The notes under the pieces are model-generated. The model saw only the letters and a list, made by a program, of their open reading frames with translations. It was not told the origin of the DNA and made no database searches. Source: Ustulina deusta (taxonomy: Eukaryota; Ascomycota; Sordariomycetes; Xylariales; Xylariaceae). Taken from it: 64,000 nt of DNA. The first letter of the stretch is position 1, and each line of letters opens with the position of its first letter. Below are positions 1 through 11,778 of this stretch, one piece after another. A program made the translations under genes and the position numbers. Location of the stretch: positions 983,091-1,047,090 of the forward strand of contig JAJNNX010000014.1 in NCBI GenBank assembly GCA_023159155.1, written 5' to 3'.

Positions 1-3000
1 GACTCACCGTCCAATGTGGACAGCCTGGACACGGCCGTGGCGAGAAGAAGCATACCACACGGATACCGACCTAATATACCTAGCTAGAGAAGATGGCTGG
101 GTGAATAGTCTGGAGATCAGCGACTCCAGCATCGATTTGAGTCTTTATATGGGCCCGTTACAATGTAATATTGATTCGGGATTTGCATCTGTTAGCGTAT
201 CCAGTGCAGATATCCTAGTGACGAGCGGAGATAACGGTCACGGGGAAATCTGGAGTGTACGTTGTATTCACTCCTTTTCCCACTGCTTCACACTAGGGCT
301 AACACTACCCCTTATTCTAGGTGGAACCAAGGCAAGATCCGAAGCGTGTCGGCCAATTGCCCAAGTGGTCTCCTACAGTCGACCTAGTATTAGCAAATGA
401 CGCAAGCAAGCATTCCAAATCGGACCATAAGAAACTTTCGAAGCGACCATTGTTGGTTGAGAATACACCGAGTCACATGATAGCGCCAGGAAGTATATTT
501 GCTTGCTCTGGTAGAGACGTATCTGGCGCTATTGTACAGCTACGTTATGGAATCCAGGCTAAGATTGGCTTGGACCTCTTGTATACCTCACCTATTAAAA
601 GGTGCTGGGCCATCCCCGGCATTAATGGTGCACCAGAAGAGGGATTCTTTATGCTTCTAGCGCTTCCAGAAAATTCGGCCGTTTTGCACATCTCGCAAGA
701 CCTCTCTGAGGTATCCGAGAGAGACCAGAGCGCAGTAAATTTCGATCTCCTCTCTACTACGCTCGCGGTTCACGTTTCCAGGGACATTGCAATTCAGATC
801 ACAACCATGCATGCAACAATAGTATCCCCAAATGGCTGGTAAGACATCTGACTCCATCATGAGGTTTTGCTACTAATTGCCTGCCCCATTAGTTATCAGT
901 ACTCGATTAGTGATATGGTCGAGGATCAATTGGCAATGGTCACAGATGCTGCCGTCACCGATGAAACACTCACTTTATCAGTCTATTCTCACGGCTCCTT
1001 TAAAATTATGGTTTTCAGCTTTGATACGCCGAGATTTGTATTAAAGAATGTCTTTGAAGTGGAAGGCGAAGTCACTGCCATCTCTATAACTACACTATCG
1101 GTCGGCATTTGCATTCTGGTCGGCCTCTCGCAGAGGGACTTGTCGGCATTGAAAATCTTCCCTCTCAATTGGTCTCAGTCTAGGGGAGAAACGCCCACAG
1201 GCTGTCAACGAGGTAAGATATTAAGAACTATATGCTCAAGGCCCGTTTTGTTGCTTACCCGTGTTATCAGCACCAATGGAGTTAAAATTAGGAGAGGACG
1301 AGGGTGTTGACTCTATGGGAATCAATGCCGTGACTAGCATTACATGTCTTGGCGATGACAAGATAGTGATTGGCATGAGAAATGGCGACGTCCTCACGAT
1401 ACACCCAAGGGACAGCCGCCGCCGACCTGGGCAAGACTTTACAGTAACTAGAACGAACCATTTTGGTGTGACCCCGTCACATGTATTCACAGGACCGGTA
1501 CTAGATACAGGCTCCTCGAGTCTGGTGTGCAACGATGCAGGACTTGCGATTATGAAGGAACCGAATGGGAAACCCAACCAAGGCTGTTTCGAAGAGATTT
1601 TCCAAGTCTGGCTGACCGACGCCAATGAACCACACTCCCCATCTCCTACAATAAACTCAGTCACATCATTACACGAAATATTGGAGTATGGTGGCTGCAC
1701 ATGGGCCATGGTGGCTGGTCCACATATATTTATAACAGAAATACAACCCCATCCTGCTCCTGTCCCACGGTATATGCCTGTCGGAGGCACGCCCAAGGGG
1801 ATCCTGTACTCTGAACGACTAGAAGCTCTCGTCACGGTCGTTGTAAAGAGGGGCATCCCTTCTTTGCATTTTTTCGATCCCATGACAGGAACTGATCTAT
1901 CCCATCCAGTTATGAAAAGGTCAGGCCAGGGTGACGAGCCTGAAGATGTTGACTACGTCGAACCTTTAGGCAATTCAGACATCAAGATCGTCTCTCTACT
2001 GCATTGGCTGTATAAAAACAAGGGAAATCTCTACGAGTGGTTTGTTATATTAGCCAGGTTGGGAGACAGAGAAGGACGTCTTTTTATTGTCTCGGCAGAG
2101 CAGGAACCGGCTCCCAAGAATACAGGAGCCCAACGTCGAATTCGCTTCTGGAACCAGTTTAATAGGAAAATTAAAGATGGACCACCGCGATCTGGAACGA
2201 CGGACGAGAATGGACTGTTTCTGAACTCCAACACAAACCTTGAGTATCACGTTATCGAAGACAAAAAATTCAAAACCGTCATGCGATACGAACTCCCATC
2301 TCCGGCTACATGTTTAAAGGTGATCGATGGGCATTTGCATGTCCTCACTACCTGTCATTCACTAATTATTCTTGATTATACGTCCGATATCGCCCTCAGA
2401 AGGCAGCGAATGGTCCAGCTGCACACGGACGAAGTTGCCCGAAACGGATTGCACTTGGTTGATGTCGGTTTATCCAGCGGTACTAGAGAACGAAAACAAG
2501 GGCTCGTCTTAACGTCTGACCCCATGTGTGGCGTTTACGGCTTGTGGCCGCCGGGTCGGAACCTGAGCGCCTCAAGCTTGAAATTGGTCTTTCAGGCACA
2601 CTTACCAGTGTCAATTCGAAAGTTTATCCATGGATACACTCGACCACGCTGGACCAGAGATCGGCCACGGTACGGGCATTTACCGAGTGGTCTAGATAAG
2701 CGTAGCATACTAGGCCTTGCAATTGATGGGTCGCTCACACAATTTTCAATCCTTGACGAGGATGCATGGCGACTGCTAAGATACATACAAAATCTAGCTA
2801 TGACGGTAAAGGGCATATCTGACATCGATCGTGGGCCCGATAGTCCAGATGACATTCAGCTGGATCCAAACTCTATCGCCAAGATTGAAATGCACATCGA
2901 TGGAGATATATTGCAGCGATTTCTGAAAAAAAAGTGGCTGGAGCACATACTATCACCGTCACGATTAACTAAACTTCAGGAACTGCTTTTACCATTCGGT

Positions 3001-3102
3001 CTTGATACAAGGACAACGACTCCCCCGACACCGAAGACGGTCTTCCTAACAATTGAGTACACTTACGGTCTCCTCGAGTACTACCTTTCCCCTGCATTAT
3101 GA
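1..3102 (+). CDS. Mms1/DDB1/CPSF-A-like beta-propeller protein, 5' partial
   Basis: The reading frame is open from base 2, so the true start lies left of the window; 974 residues are visible. Exons: <1..256, 321..838, 893..1212 and 1271..3102; the introns (257-320, 839-892, 1213-1270) are GT..AG and all phases join. The long beta-rich protein with repeated hydrophobic blade-like strands, the segment 'RNGDVLTIHPRDSRR', and the C-terminal helix-rich tail (ILQRFLKKKWLEHIL...) resemble the Mms1_N/CPSF-A superfamily (Mms1, Rik1, DDB1, CPSF160, Rse1). Members are scaffolds, for example cullin-4/Rtt101 adaptors in DNA repair and heterochromatin or subunits of RNA-processing complexes. The family call is from overall resemblance and I cannot say which member it is. 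About a quarter of a typical 1300-residue protein is missing. Confidence 0.7.
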
Positions 3103-4665
3103 GAAGAATCATGGCTGCTACACAAGGTTTTATATATTGAAGAATACTCGTCGGTTCCCTCAATTAACATGATTCTTCGGTCTCGTTACCGCGTCTTCAC
3201 GCTGTTATCTAGTACATGCAGAGCAGGTTAGAAAGCATGACATCAACCCTTGTTTAAGAAGATATAATAGTACACAGTCAAATGATCACGTCTTCTTCCA
3301 ACGTAAGAGTCAACCTAACCCAATTCACCTCGGCCGTCTGGGCTAGGTAGGGCGTATCAATCAATTCGTGCTATCTATGACCTAACCTACCTACTTACTC
3401 CACGACTGTAGTATAGAACGGCAGTATCAGGTGTATTTCCGAACCTGAGGTGTAAACAACACTATTTGTACTAGCCAGCTATCATGAACCTATTGGTACT
3501 TCGATTTTCGTCCAAGGGTGATGTGATCAATAGAAGCAGGGATACACCTAAGTGTATGTAGGTGTGTGTATATGTAATCGAAATTATATATATCTTGACC
3601 ACCTCCGTCTGTATCTCGACGCGGTTCTTGGAAACGTGTACGTAGCCGGCGAGTAGGGGATGAGGTGATGGCTTTTCCTGTTGCAATGCGCGATGGAGTA
3701 GGGTGGGTACTTACAGACGGTGTAGTTGATAGGAGTGTCATGATACCCATTTTCTTCCCATTTTTATTTTTTATTATTTTAAAAAAAATCTTGTTAATAG
3801 AGAGAGGAGCTTGATATATTGGCTGTAGAGACTCGCAAGAGATGCCATTCATCTACCATCTACCATCTACCATCTAGTTATACCTTGATTTTTTGGTATC
3901 CTGAAGAGTGGTGCTAGGGTCTGGCCGTAGTCATACAGGGTTCTTTAAGCAGGCTGCCGTGTTATTGCAGCGTAGAGGTATTATTACTGCCTAACTACCC
4001 TATATACCATGTAATATAGTAGATTTCGCAAGCAGGATATGTATAGTTTCATCACGGGACTTATAATCTCCAGCGTGTGCTCAGAACAGTCCGTACGGGG
4101 CTTCTGCCCACACAGAGTATACCCCTTGTAGTACTTGGCAAATCCTCATCCCCAGTCTCATCCCACGCGACATCAAAGCCGTTCGTTCCCCTTGGTTATG
4201 AAACACGGAAGCGAGATGTGTGTCCCTATTCGACATTCCATAACATCGCAGAGCAGAGTGGAGCGAGCGCGCTTCCCGAATCTGGCCGTATTTAGTCGAG
4301 GCTTAACGAGGTTGATATGCGACAGCTACATGTATATGTATAAATAAATACTGTGATCTAGATGGTGTGTACTTAAGGTACTCACTCTTCTTTCCCTCAC
4401 TTTACATGTACATGTCTACATAAATCCAGGGCTGTGTCGCCGCGCCTATTTGCATGTGACTAGTGTAGATGGTAGACGTGCACCGCGATAGGCAGATAGA
4501 CTCCCGCCGTCTCCCACCTCCTTCTTTGATCCATTGCCTAAGTATCCAGATCTGTACTGTCTTTATGACGCTCAACCCCCCTCCCTCCCCGTCATAACAA
4601 CACAGGGCACGGGTTTCGATGCCTCAATCTCGAAAACCTCGACGCCGGCACACGCACACACACGA
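3103..4665. other. Intergenic region, no gene seen
   Basis: This is the 3' flank of the beta-propeller gene. It contains short CTAC/ACCT-rich stretches, including tandem CTACCAT units around 3852-3876. Short open frames here show no family resemblance and no splice logic. Confidence 0.5.
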
Positions 4666-5577
4666 ATGAGGTGCGCAAAATGTGCCGAGATTCGCAGCGA
4701 CGAGCTCTTCGTCGCCGGCTCCCATCTGCTGCAACATAGCATGGCAGCGCTGAAGGCGTCGGCAGACGCGGGCTGCGATTTCTGCACCTTGTGCTGGACT
4801 AGTATAGCCCAGAAGTACGATAGGGAGAAGCTGGGCCGATGCTGCCCGGGCTTGACACGGATGGCGAGGAGATCTCTGATACTGACGTGGTAAGAAGGTA
4901 GTCTGCATCGTCAATCCTACCCACATACTCATCTAAAAAATGCCTGTCTGCCTGTCTGCCTGTCTGCCTGCCTGCCTGTCTGCCTGTCTACTGCGGTCCG
5001 AAAACTCGCATCGCTAACTGTCTGCCTATGCAGTTGCTTAGTGGCTTCGTCTACTCTCCGCCGCACACAAGAATAAAGGAGAAGAGAGCGGAGGGGGTGA
5101 GGAACGGTGTGTGGATTGTTCTGGGGTTAATTGGGAATAACACCCTAGCTGAATTGTCCATATTCGCTGATCCAGGTTTGGCTCCCTCCCTCTCTCTTGC
5201 TCTCGCCATCCCCTTGATCTTCGCTAGCAATTTACTCCCCTTACTATGATTCGAATTTCCTAGAGTCTTGCATGCTAGCCTAAGTCGATATGAACAAGTA
5301 GAAGCAAGCATATGAGTTGGGGTTCCTAGCCATTCGCTTATTGCTCCCTGTCTTCCCAAAGCCGCTGCTGAGTTACCCTTAGACGTCTATGAATCCCAAG
5401 GTGTACGCGAGCCTGGCTAACGCTAGCAAAGGAACACCCGCTACGTGCCAATTCGGCGAGACCTGGACGACTGTAGATCAAAACCCAGGATTACACATCG
5501 ACTTTGATCTGGACTGGATGCTGTCGGCCCCCGAAGAAGAGGTTTGCCTAGTTTTAACCCGAATTGTTATAATGTAA
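4666..5577 (+). pseudogene. Relic of a HET-type gene N-terminal region
   Basis: An ATG at 4666 opens a segment beginning MRCAKCAEIRSDELFV, followed by a second CxxC pair (CDFCTLCW). This paired-cysteine head is common at the N-terminus of fungal heterokaryon-incompatibility (HET) proteins. Around 4845 the frame runs off; the continuation (LDTDGEEISDTDV) lies one frame away and ends at a plausible GTAAGA donor near 4890. A second exon-like piece at about 5038-5176 reads '...TLAELSIFADPG', another typical HET-protein phrase, and a third piece lies at 5389-5577. The HET domain itself (SYxWG, WVDAICINQ) is absent before the eIF5B gene, so this looks like a truncated, frameshifted remnant. Exon limits are approximate. 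Confidence 0.55.
4941..4989. repeat. TGCC/TGTC microsatellite
   Basis: Interrupted tandem repeats of TGCCTGTC fill this stretch, inside what would be the first intron of the HET-type relic. Confidence 0.9.
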
Positions 5578-6475
5578 ATTGGAATGAATCCCCAAGCCGT
5601 GATACTCGTCTTCGGGCTACGTGTGTGTTTTAAATCGTCCCGGAAAGTTTGCAAGGCCTGTCTGTCTGTCTGTCTGTCTGTTTGTTTGTCACTTCAGGGG
5701 CGCGGGCCGGATTAGGTGAGTGAGTGAGCGAGTGAGTGAGTGATCGAGGTGAGGTTATCTAGGTATCCGGCGCCTTCTTCTCTGGGGCTTGTTCGATTCG
5801 TGCATTGACATGGATGGCAATAGTGTCTGTCTGTCTGTCTGTCTATCTATCTGTACCGTAACCTACCTAATGTTTATGTATGTATATATGTACTCGGGCC
5901 AAAATAATACCTACCTGCCTACTTACCTAGGTAGGTAGGTAAGTACCTCCTTATTTACCACGGAGGAGTAAGGTGAATGAATACAGAGAGGGAGTCTCGA
6001 GAAGGGATGAATAAATGCATGGTTACGACTCAGTGATCAATCGGTCGGTCGATTCATCGGAGCAACAGTTAATTGATCCTGGTTACACAAGATCGACGAC
6101 TACCTACCATACCAATCTTGATCTTACTTCATGTATACTTGTATATATATACATATATACTTAAGTAGTCAGTATAAATCAACAGCGAACAAAAAGAAAA
6201 AAAAGAACAAAAGAAAAGAAATCTAACATATTCTTGGTAAAGTCAACCGGATGGTGAGCAGTGTAGTCGTGAGTATGCAATTCGATTAAAAACTATCCGT
6301 GATAACCCCCCCCCCCCCCCCCAGATCTCATTTTGCCCATGTCGTCCGCTCATAAATACATGTGTTGCGAAGGGTAGCCGTAGTCATAGCCATAGCAACA
6401 CGGCTCTCAGGATCGGGTGTGAAACCATGCCTCTTAGGAATACCATCACCATAGCCATGTCTATCTACCCCCTAT
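5578..6475. repeat. Gene-free stretch with several microsatellites
   Basis: This stretch lies between the HET relic and the 3' end of the eIF5B gene. It holds CTGT repeats at 5658-5690 and 5824-5853, GTGA repeats at 5716-5743, TACCTAGGTAGGTAGG-type repeats near 5930, and a run of 17 C at 6306-6322. No gene is seen. Confidence 0.8.
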
Positions 6476-9400
6476 CTAGTTAATATCGAACAGGGACTTA
6501 AGCTTGATGATAAGCGCCCACTCGTCGTTCGTGACCTCTTTCCTGTAGAATTCCTTGAGACAGTCGATGCTGGCACGCGAGATCAAGCTGTACAGCATAT
6601 CAGACTCCTCGAGTTGTCGGCCGTACGTCGGCTGGTGGCCGCCCATCTCGATCTTGACCGCCACTGACGGCTGTCCCTTCTTGCAGATTGGGATTTGCTT
6701 GTGATCTCTTTCAATCGATGATCTGTCCATAGCTTGTCAGTTCCAGAGGAGAAAAGGGGGGGGGAGTTATCTTGCGTCATGGGATGATAGAAACTTACAC
6801 TCGGCCCATGCTAACAACCTCCTTACCGCCCGTGGGGTTCTGTCTCACGGCAGCTATGGGTGTGCCGACCCGGAGGTTACCATCTACCACATCAACACCT
6901 ACGACAATGGGGTTGGTCTTGTTGAAAACCGCCACGGTGTTGAGGACGCAGGGGAACACGGCGAGCAGCTTCGATTCCTCCTTCTTCTTCTCGAGTTGAT
7001 CCTCCATATGCTTTGTGAATGAGTCAAACAGATGGTAAATGATGTCGGCAGTGAAAATCTTGATTCCGTTCTCCTCGGCGTAGGCCTGAGCTTCCTTGTC
7101 CACCTTGACGTCGAAACAGAGCATGACGGCGTAGTCAGGGCTCTTTTCCAGCATCGTACCGCACTGCATCACGTCACGCTTGAACACAGGGCCGATACCA
7201 ACGTTGGCTACGGGAATCTTGCAATCCTTCAAGAAATCGAGAAGGGCTTCGAGTGAACCAAGGGTTGATGCTTGCACACTGACACCTCGTCCCGATGTAG
7301 ACACACGACTAAACAGTTTGTTTAAATCTGCTTCAACTTCTTCTTCCAAATCTTCTTCGTCATCATCAGGTCCGACCACGAGCAATCGAGAACCAGCAAT
7401 GGCGCCTTCGAGCCCAGGTGCACTAATCTTGACACCCATAGCTGCCTTCACCTCCTTGTTGTGTACATATTGTGATTTGACACGCAACTCTTTCATGACT
7501 GCCGGAGTAAGCAGTGCTCGAATGTTCGTAGTGATAGCTCCTTCAACGCCACACACTACTATTCGATCGCCTTCTCGAAGAATACCGTTGGACAGGATGA
7601 CATCGATAGTCATACCAAAACCTTCGATTGCCTTGACCTCGAGAACGGTAGCTTGCACCTCCGAGAGATACATGAGTGAACCAACCATTCTTTCTTGAGT
7701 CAACTGTACAATGAGCTTTAACATATCCGGGATACCCTCTCCTGTGTGAGCGGAGGTTGGAACCAATGAAACATATCGGGCCATGGACTTGTTCTCGTGG
7801 AAAAGCTCAGCATTGAAACCTTGTTCGGAAAAGGCGAGTTTGGTCTGCTCCAATCGGTTCTTGAATTCGTTCTGTACACCTCGACTCTGAAGAGCCAAAC
7901 TCTCCTGAAACCCATTGTTGTCGACCTTCTTCCAACCGTACAAACGATCAATCTTGTTGAGTGCGACAATGAAGGGCGTCTTCCGGTCACGGAGCAGCTT
8001 CATCGATTCAAGGGTCTGGGGTTCAAGACCGTGCATGATATCGACGACTAGAATGGCAATGTTGCAAAGTGAGGAACCTCTAGAACGCAAGTTGGAGAAA
8101 GACTCGTGACCAGGTGTGTCGATAATCAAGAGACCGGGAACCTTGAGCTCGAACTTTCCGTCCTGGTTTACAACGGCAGTCTTCTGCTTGATAGCCTCAC
8201 CTAGTAGAAGAATATTAGTTGGCGACCCTTAACCGTAGGAAGGGGTTGCGACAAACCTGGGAAATATGTAGCACCAATCTGCTGTGTGATACCACCCGCT
8301 TCTCCTTCTTGGACATTTGTTTGCCGAATCTTGTCCAGTAGTTTTGTCTTTCCTGTATCGACGTGACCCAAGATACAGCAGATAGGGCTGCGAAGGTTTT
8401 CCTTGGATCTCGCGGCCAGGGCAGCTTGGTGAGCTTTCTCTCTCCGTTCGGCAGCCTCTTTCTTGCGCTGGGCCACGGCAGCTCGAGCAGCTGTTCGCTC
8501 TTCATCTTCAGACGAAGAATCGTCTGATTCTGATTCGGACTCGGACCCGGATTCCTTGGCCTTACGTCGTGAGGATAATGCCTTGGTGGACTCCTTTGCA
8601 GCAGCTTTCTTTTCGGCCTCTTCATCTGAATCGGCGTCCCAGCTGTCCTTCACATCATCTCCCGAAGCGGCGGCTGCCTCCCAATCGTCCTCGATCTGCT
8701 CCTCTGCCTGAGCCTTCTTGGCAGCTTCTTGAGCAGCTGCTTGCGCTGCTGCTTCTGCGGCGGCCTTGGCTTCAGCATCCTTGACTGCAGCTTCGGCTTG
8801 TATTCTCGCCCGCTCGGCAGCTTCGGCTAGGGCTTTCTCTTCATCCACCTTCAAAGGATTAGTAAAGCAACTCTTAACCAAGTCATAGGAATGGGAGATA
8901 ACCTTTTGTTCATTCTTCTTGCCCCGTTTCTTGCTGTCGTAGGTAACCTTTTTCTTCTTGTCCTCACCGTCTTCCGAAGGCCCAACCTGGAGGCCAGCAT
9001 TAATCATTTGCTGCAGCTTCCTCTCATTGCGGGCCTTCTCTTCCTTCTGAGCCTTGGTAAGATACTTCCCTTCTTTCTTAAGCTGCTCAATCCTCTCCTT
9101 TTCTTTCTGCTTTTTACGAGCCCTCTCTTCTTCCTTTCGTTTAGCTTCTTCGGCTTCCTGTTTCTCTAACTCTGCAAGGCGAGCTTTCTCATTTTCGGCA
9201 GCTTTTTCGGCTACTTCACGTTGCCGCCGTAATTCCTCCTGTTGCTTCTGAATGGCGGCCAAATGTGCTGGAAGCTTTTTGCCTTTCTTCCCTGAGGCCT
9301 CTGCGGCCGGGGCCGGGGCCGGGGCCTCTTTCTTCTCTTCAACAGCGGCCTTGACGGGTTCTGGAGCTTTCACAGCTGGTGCGGGCGCGGGTGCGGGTGC

Positions 9401-9972
9401 GGGTGCTGTTGTTTTCTTTTTCGCGGCCTAGACAAGATAGCAAACGTTAGAATTCGAAGACAATCGAGATGTGTGCTAGCACCAACCTGCTCCTTTTTCC
9501 TTTGCTTCTCCCTCTCTTTCCTCAACTTTTCCTTCTCGGCCTTGGTGAGCATCCTGCCCGAGTCGTCAACATCATCTCCATCGGCAGCAGCGGCAGGAGT
9601 TTTGGCAGCAGGTTGGTTCTTGTTCTGCTTCCCTCCTTTCCCCTTCTTCTCCGGTAGCGCAAACTCGTCCTCAGCCGTCGCTTCTTGGGGCGCCTGGAAG
9701 GAGGTTATGTCGGTGGGCTCTGTGGCAGTGGGTTCAGGGGATTCGCCGTCGACGAAATTCTCGGACAAGCCCTTCTTCTTGCGCCTCTCCATAGCCTTCT
9801 TCCTGAAGGCCATGAGGCCGCCGACGGGCGCATCGCCCTCCTCTGCCTGTTCTCCCTCAGCGTCGGCGGCGGTAGCGGGAGCGGCATCGCCATTAGTCGG
9901 TGCAATGCTCTCACCAAGGTCGGCTTCCCAGTCGTCAGCTGCCTTCTTTCCTCCCTTCTTTTTCGGCGGCAT
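6476..9972 (-). CDS. Translation initiation factor eIF5B (IF2-like GTPase)
   Basis: eIF5B (yeast Fun12) is the cytosolic ribosome-dependent GTPase that catalyses 60S subunit joining. Four coding exons: 9972..9487, 9427..8257, 8200..6799, 6722..6476; GT..AG introns of 59, 56 and 76 nt; 1101 residues in total. The N-terminal half is a low-complexity Lys/Glu/Ala-rich charged region (starting [20 protein letters not shown]), as usual in eukaryotic eIF5B. The G domain shows G1 GHVDTGKT (about residue 514), the switch-I-like [14 protein letters not shown]3 DTPGH (580-584) and G4 NKID (634-637). Domain II and the C-terminal part ([18 protein letters not shown]-like [17 protein letters not shown]) follow. 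A 54-nt segment at 8849-8902 inside exon 2 may be an extra in-frame intron (see findings). The start ATG is the first in frame. Confidence 0.95.
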
Positions 9973-10742
9973 CGTGACGGCTTGCTGGATTCGTAGCTAG
10001 ACGGTGTTGGGGGCAATGCAGAACCCTACTGCGTAGCAAAGTGTCGTAGAATTGAATGAACGTGAGACGAGCGTGTCTTCGGTCGTGTCGTCGTGTTGGC
10101 GGCCGTCTACAAGTCACCTAGCAAAAGAGACTAGACAAGGCGAGACGGGGTGGCGGGTGCAATGTTTGACGACCGGAGAGAGGATGATTAAGGACAGGTC
10201 GGAGGCACAGGTGATGTGTTTTCTAGAGTCATGTCCCAGAAACCCCCGGAGACATGGCCTGCTCTTTCTTACGCTTGTCTCCGAACACAAAAGAGACGAG
10301 GCCGCACACAAGGAAAGAAAAATCTCCAGTCTCTAGCGCTCTCACTGGATGGCGAGAAGGTGAGAGAGGGTCTACGGTGTACAGTGGCAGGAGTTGGTAG
10401 TGGTGTCGGTCGATGTGGGAGACTTACAGGCAGGTGGCCGAGTGATGACACTGCGGGGAGTTGCACATTCCAGTGGATAAATTAAATTTGTGAAATGCAC
10501 GCGGACATCCATCCCGAACATCAAAGTCCGAGCTACCGGGCACCGATAAGGACTTAAGCGAGCGAGCGGACTTCTTATCACACTTATCGATAGAGTATAT
10601 AATGGGGACTACAACAGGTAGGCTAAACAAAAGAGAATACTTGTAAGAAAATATTTCTCTCAAGAGGAAGAGGGGGAAAAAAAAAGACTAGCTCACTAGC
10701 TTTTCTTATTAGAAGATAGTTATGGCCAACAAAAAATAGTAT
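9973..10742. other. 5' flank of eIF5B, no gene seen
   Basis: This region separates the eIF5B start from the tRNA pair. It contains pyrimidine/purine-skewed stretches compatible with a 5' leader on the minus strand. Open frames here are short and unlike any known protein. Confidence 0.5.
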
Positions 10743-10854
10743 CTCCGAATCGGGGAATCGAACCCCGGGCTTGACGGCACTTCCCCTAACCTACACCATT
10801 CACTGGACAGGCTACGATGAGAGCGTCAAATGTTGGCCACTACACCAATTCGGA
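10743..10854 (-). tRNA. tRNA-Glu (CTC) with a 40-nt intron
   Basis: The minus strand folds as a cloverleaf. Acceptor TCCGAAT pairs with ATTCGGA, the D stem GTGT pairs with ACAT, and the anticodon stem TGACG pairs with CGTCA. The loop reads C-U-CUC-A, and the T arm is CGGGG-TTCGATT-CCCCG. Counting from base 10854, the anticodon CUC falls exactly at positions 34-36. A 40-nt intron (10778-10817) interrupts between positions 37 and 38, the canonical tRNA intron site. The discriminator base is G (10743). CCA is not encoded, as expected for a eukaryotic nuclear tRNA. Confidence 0.93.
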
Positions 10855-10873
10855 GGGGGAACAATGAAATTTT

Positions 10874-10963
10874 CGACCTCGGCCGGACTCGAACCGACAA
10901 TCTCTAGAGAATCTGCTGATGGAGCACCGAAATCTAGCGCCCTAGCCATTAGGCCACGAGGCC
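10874..10963 (-). tRNA. tRNA-Arg (TCG) with a 17-nt intron
   Basis: The acceptor GGCCTCG pairs with CGAGGTC, including one G-U pair. The D stem is GCCT/GGGC and the anticodon stem CTAGA/TCTAG. The loop is UU-UCG-G, and the T arm is GTCGG-TTCGAGT-CCGGC. The anticodon UCG sits at positions 34-36 and decodes CGA. A 17-nt intron (10910-10926) lies between positions 37 and 38. The gene is 19 nt upstream of tRNA-Glu on the same strand. Confidence 0.93.
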
Positions 10964-11778
10964 CCATCGTGTGATGAGATGATTGGGATAGGGTTTCGTT
11001 GGCAGTCTCTATCAGTGGGGGTGGGAAGGGAGGGAGAGAGGGGTGAAGAGGAGGAGGTCTGGATAAGGCGGGGCTGGTTTGCTACATGCTGGTTCGCGGT
11101 CGCTAAGGTATGTACCTAGACATGCCTAGTCGGGTGGATATAATTATGTGGCAAGATTCTCGTGGTCTGTGTAGACAGCCTGTTGTTTGTTGGTGATTGG
11201 TTCCCGGAATGGCAGATCTGCCGAGACGATGAAGTAAGACATTGAGAAAACAGCCGTGCAACAGTGATGCCCCTACTGTCTTACGAGCTTATAATGTGTT
11301 TATTGTTTACTATCTAGACAGCAAACCGTGGTAAATAACAACTACTCTGTGTTTGTGGGTTGATCCTGTTACCGTCACCGCCCGCGAGCCCTGCAAATAA
11401 GTACCAAGACTAGTGCACAGATGTTAGGTTAGATAGGTATCCCTGGCCAGAACCACACCCAGACAGAGCAGCTTCGCTTAGCATCTCACTTTTCAATGTG
11501 CGAAATATCGCGCGAAAGAAAATATCATAGTTATGAACATACCCGTATCCGGATAAGGTCTATCTCGAGTCTGCAGCCGGCCTCGTGTACTAATTGAGCG
11601 GCCGTAGTCTATCTCTAACACCGCAATATCCGGTCGGGATCAGGACAGAAATCTTCCCAAGCCATCGTTGAAACATCCAGTGCCGGTCCCACTCCATTGC
11701 AGTCATTACTTTTAAATACTCTTCGTCTCACGCCCATGTATCACTACTCCGCTTAACCCGCTTGGGAGAGCGATACTC
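10964..11778. other. Intergenic region, no gene seen
   Basis: About 0.8 kb lies between the 5' side of tRNA-Arg and the 3' end of the Hsp110 gene. No coding pattern or RNA fold was recognised. Confidence 0.5.

Noticed and set aside
3490..3852. 120-codon minus-strand frame
   Set aside because: Low-complexity, AT-rich N-terminal half and no splice or family support.
9473..10000. Plus-strand open frames of up to 175 codons over the first eIF5B exon
   Set aside because: They are antisense shadows of the low-complexity Lys/Glu/Ala-rich N-terminus on the minus strand.
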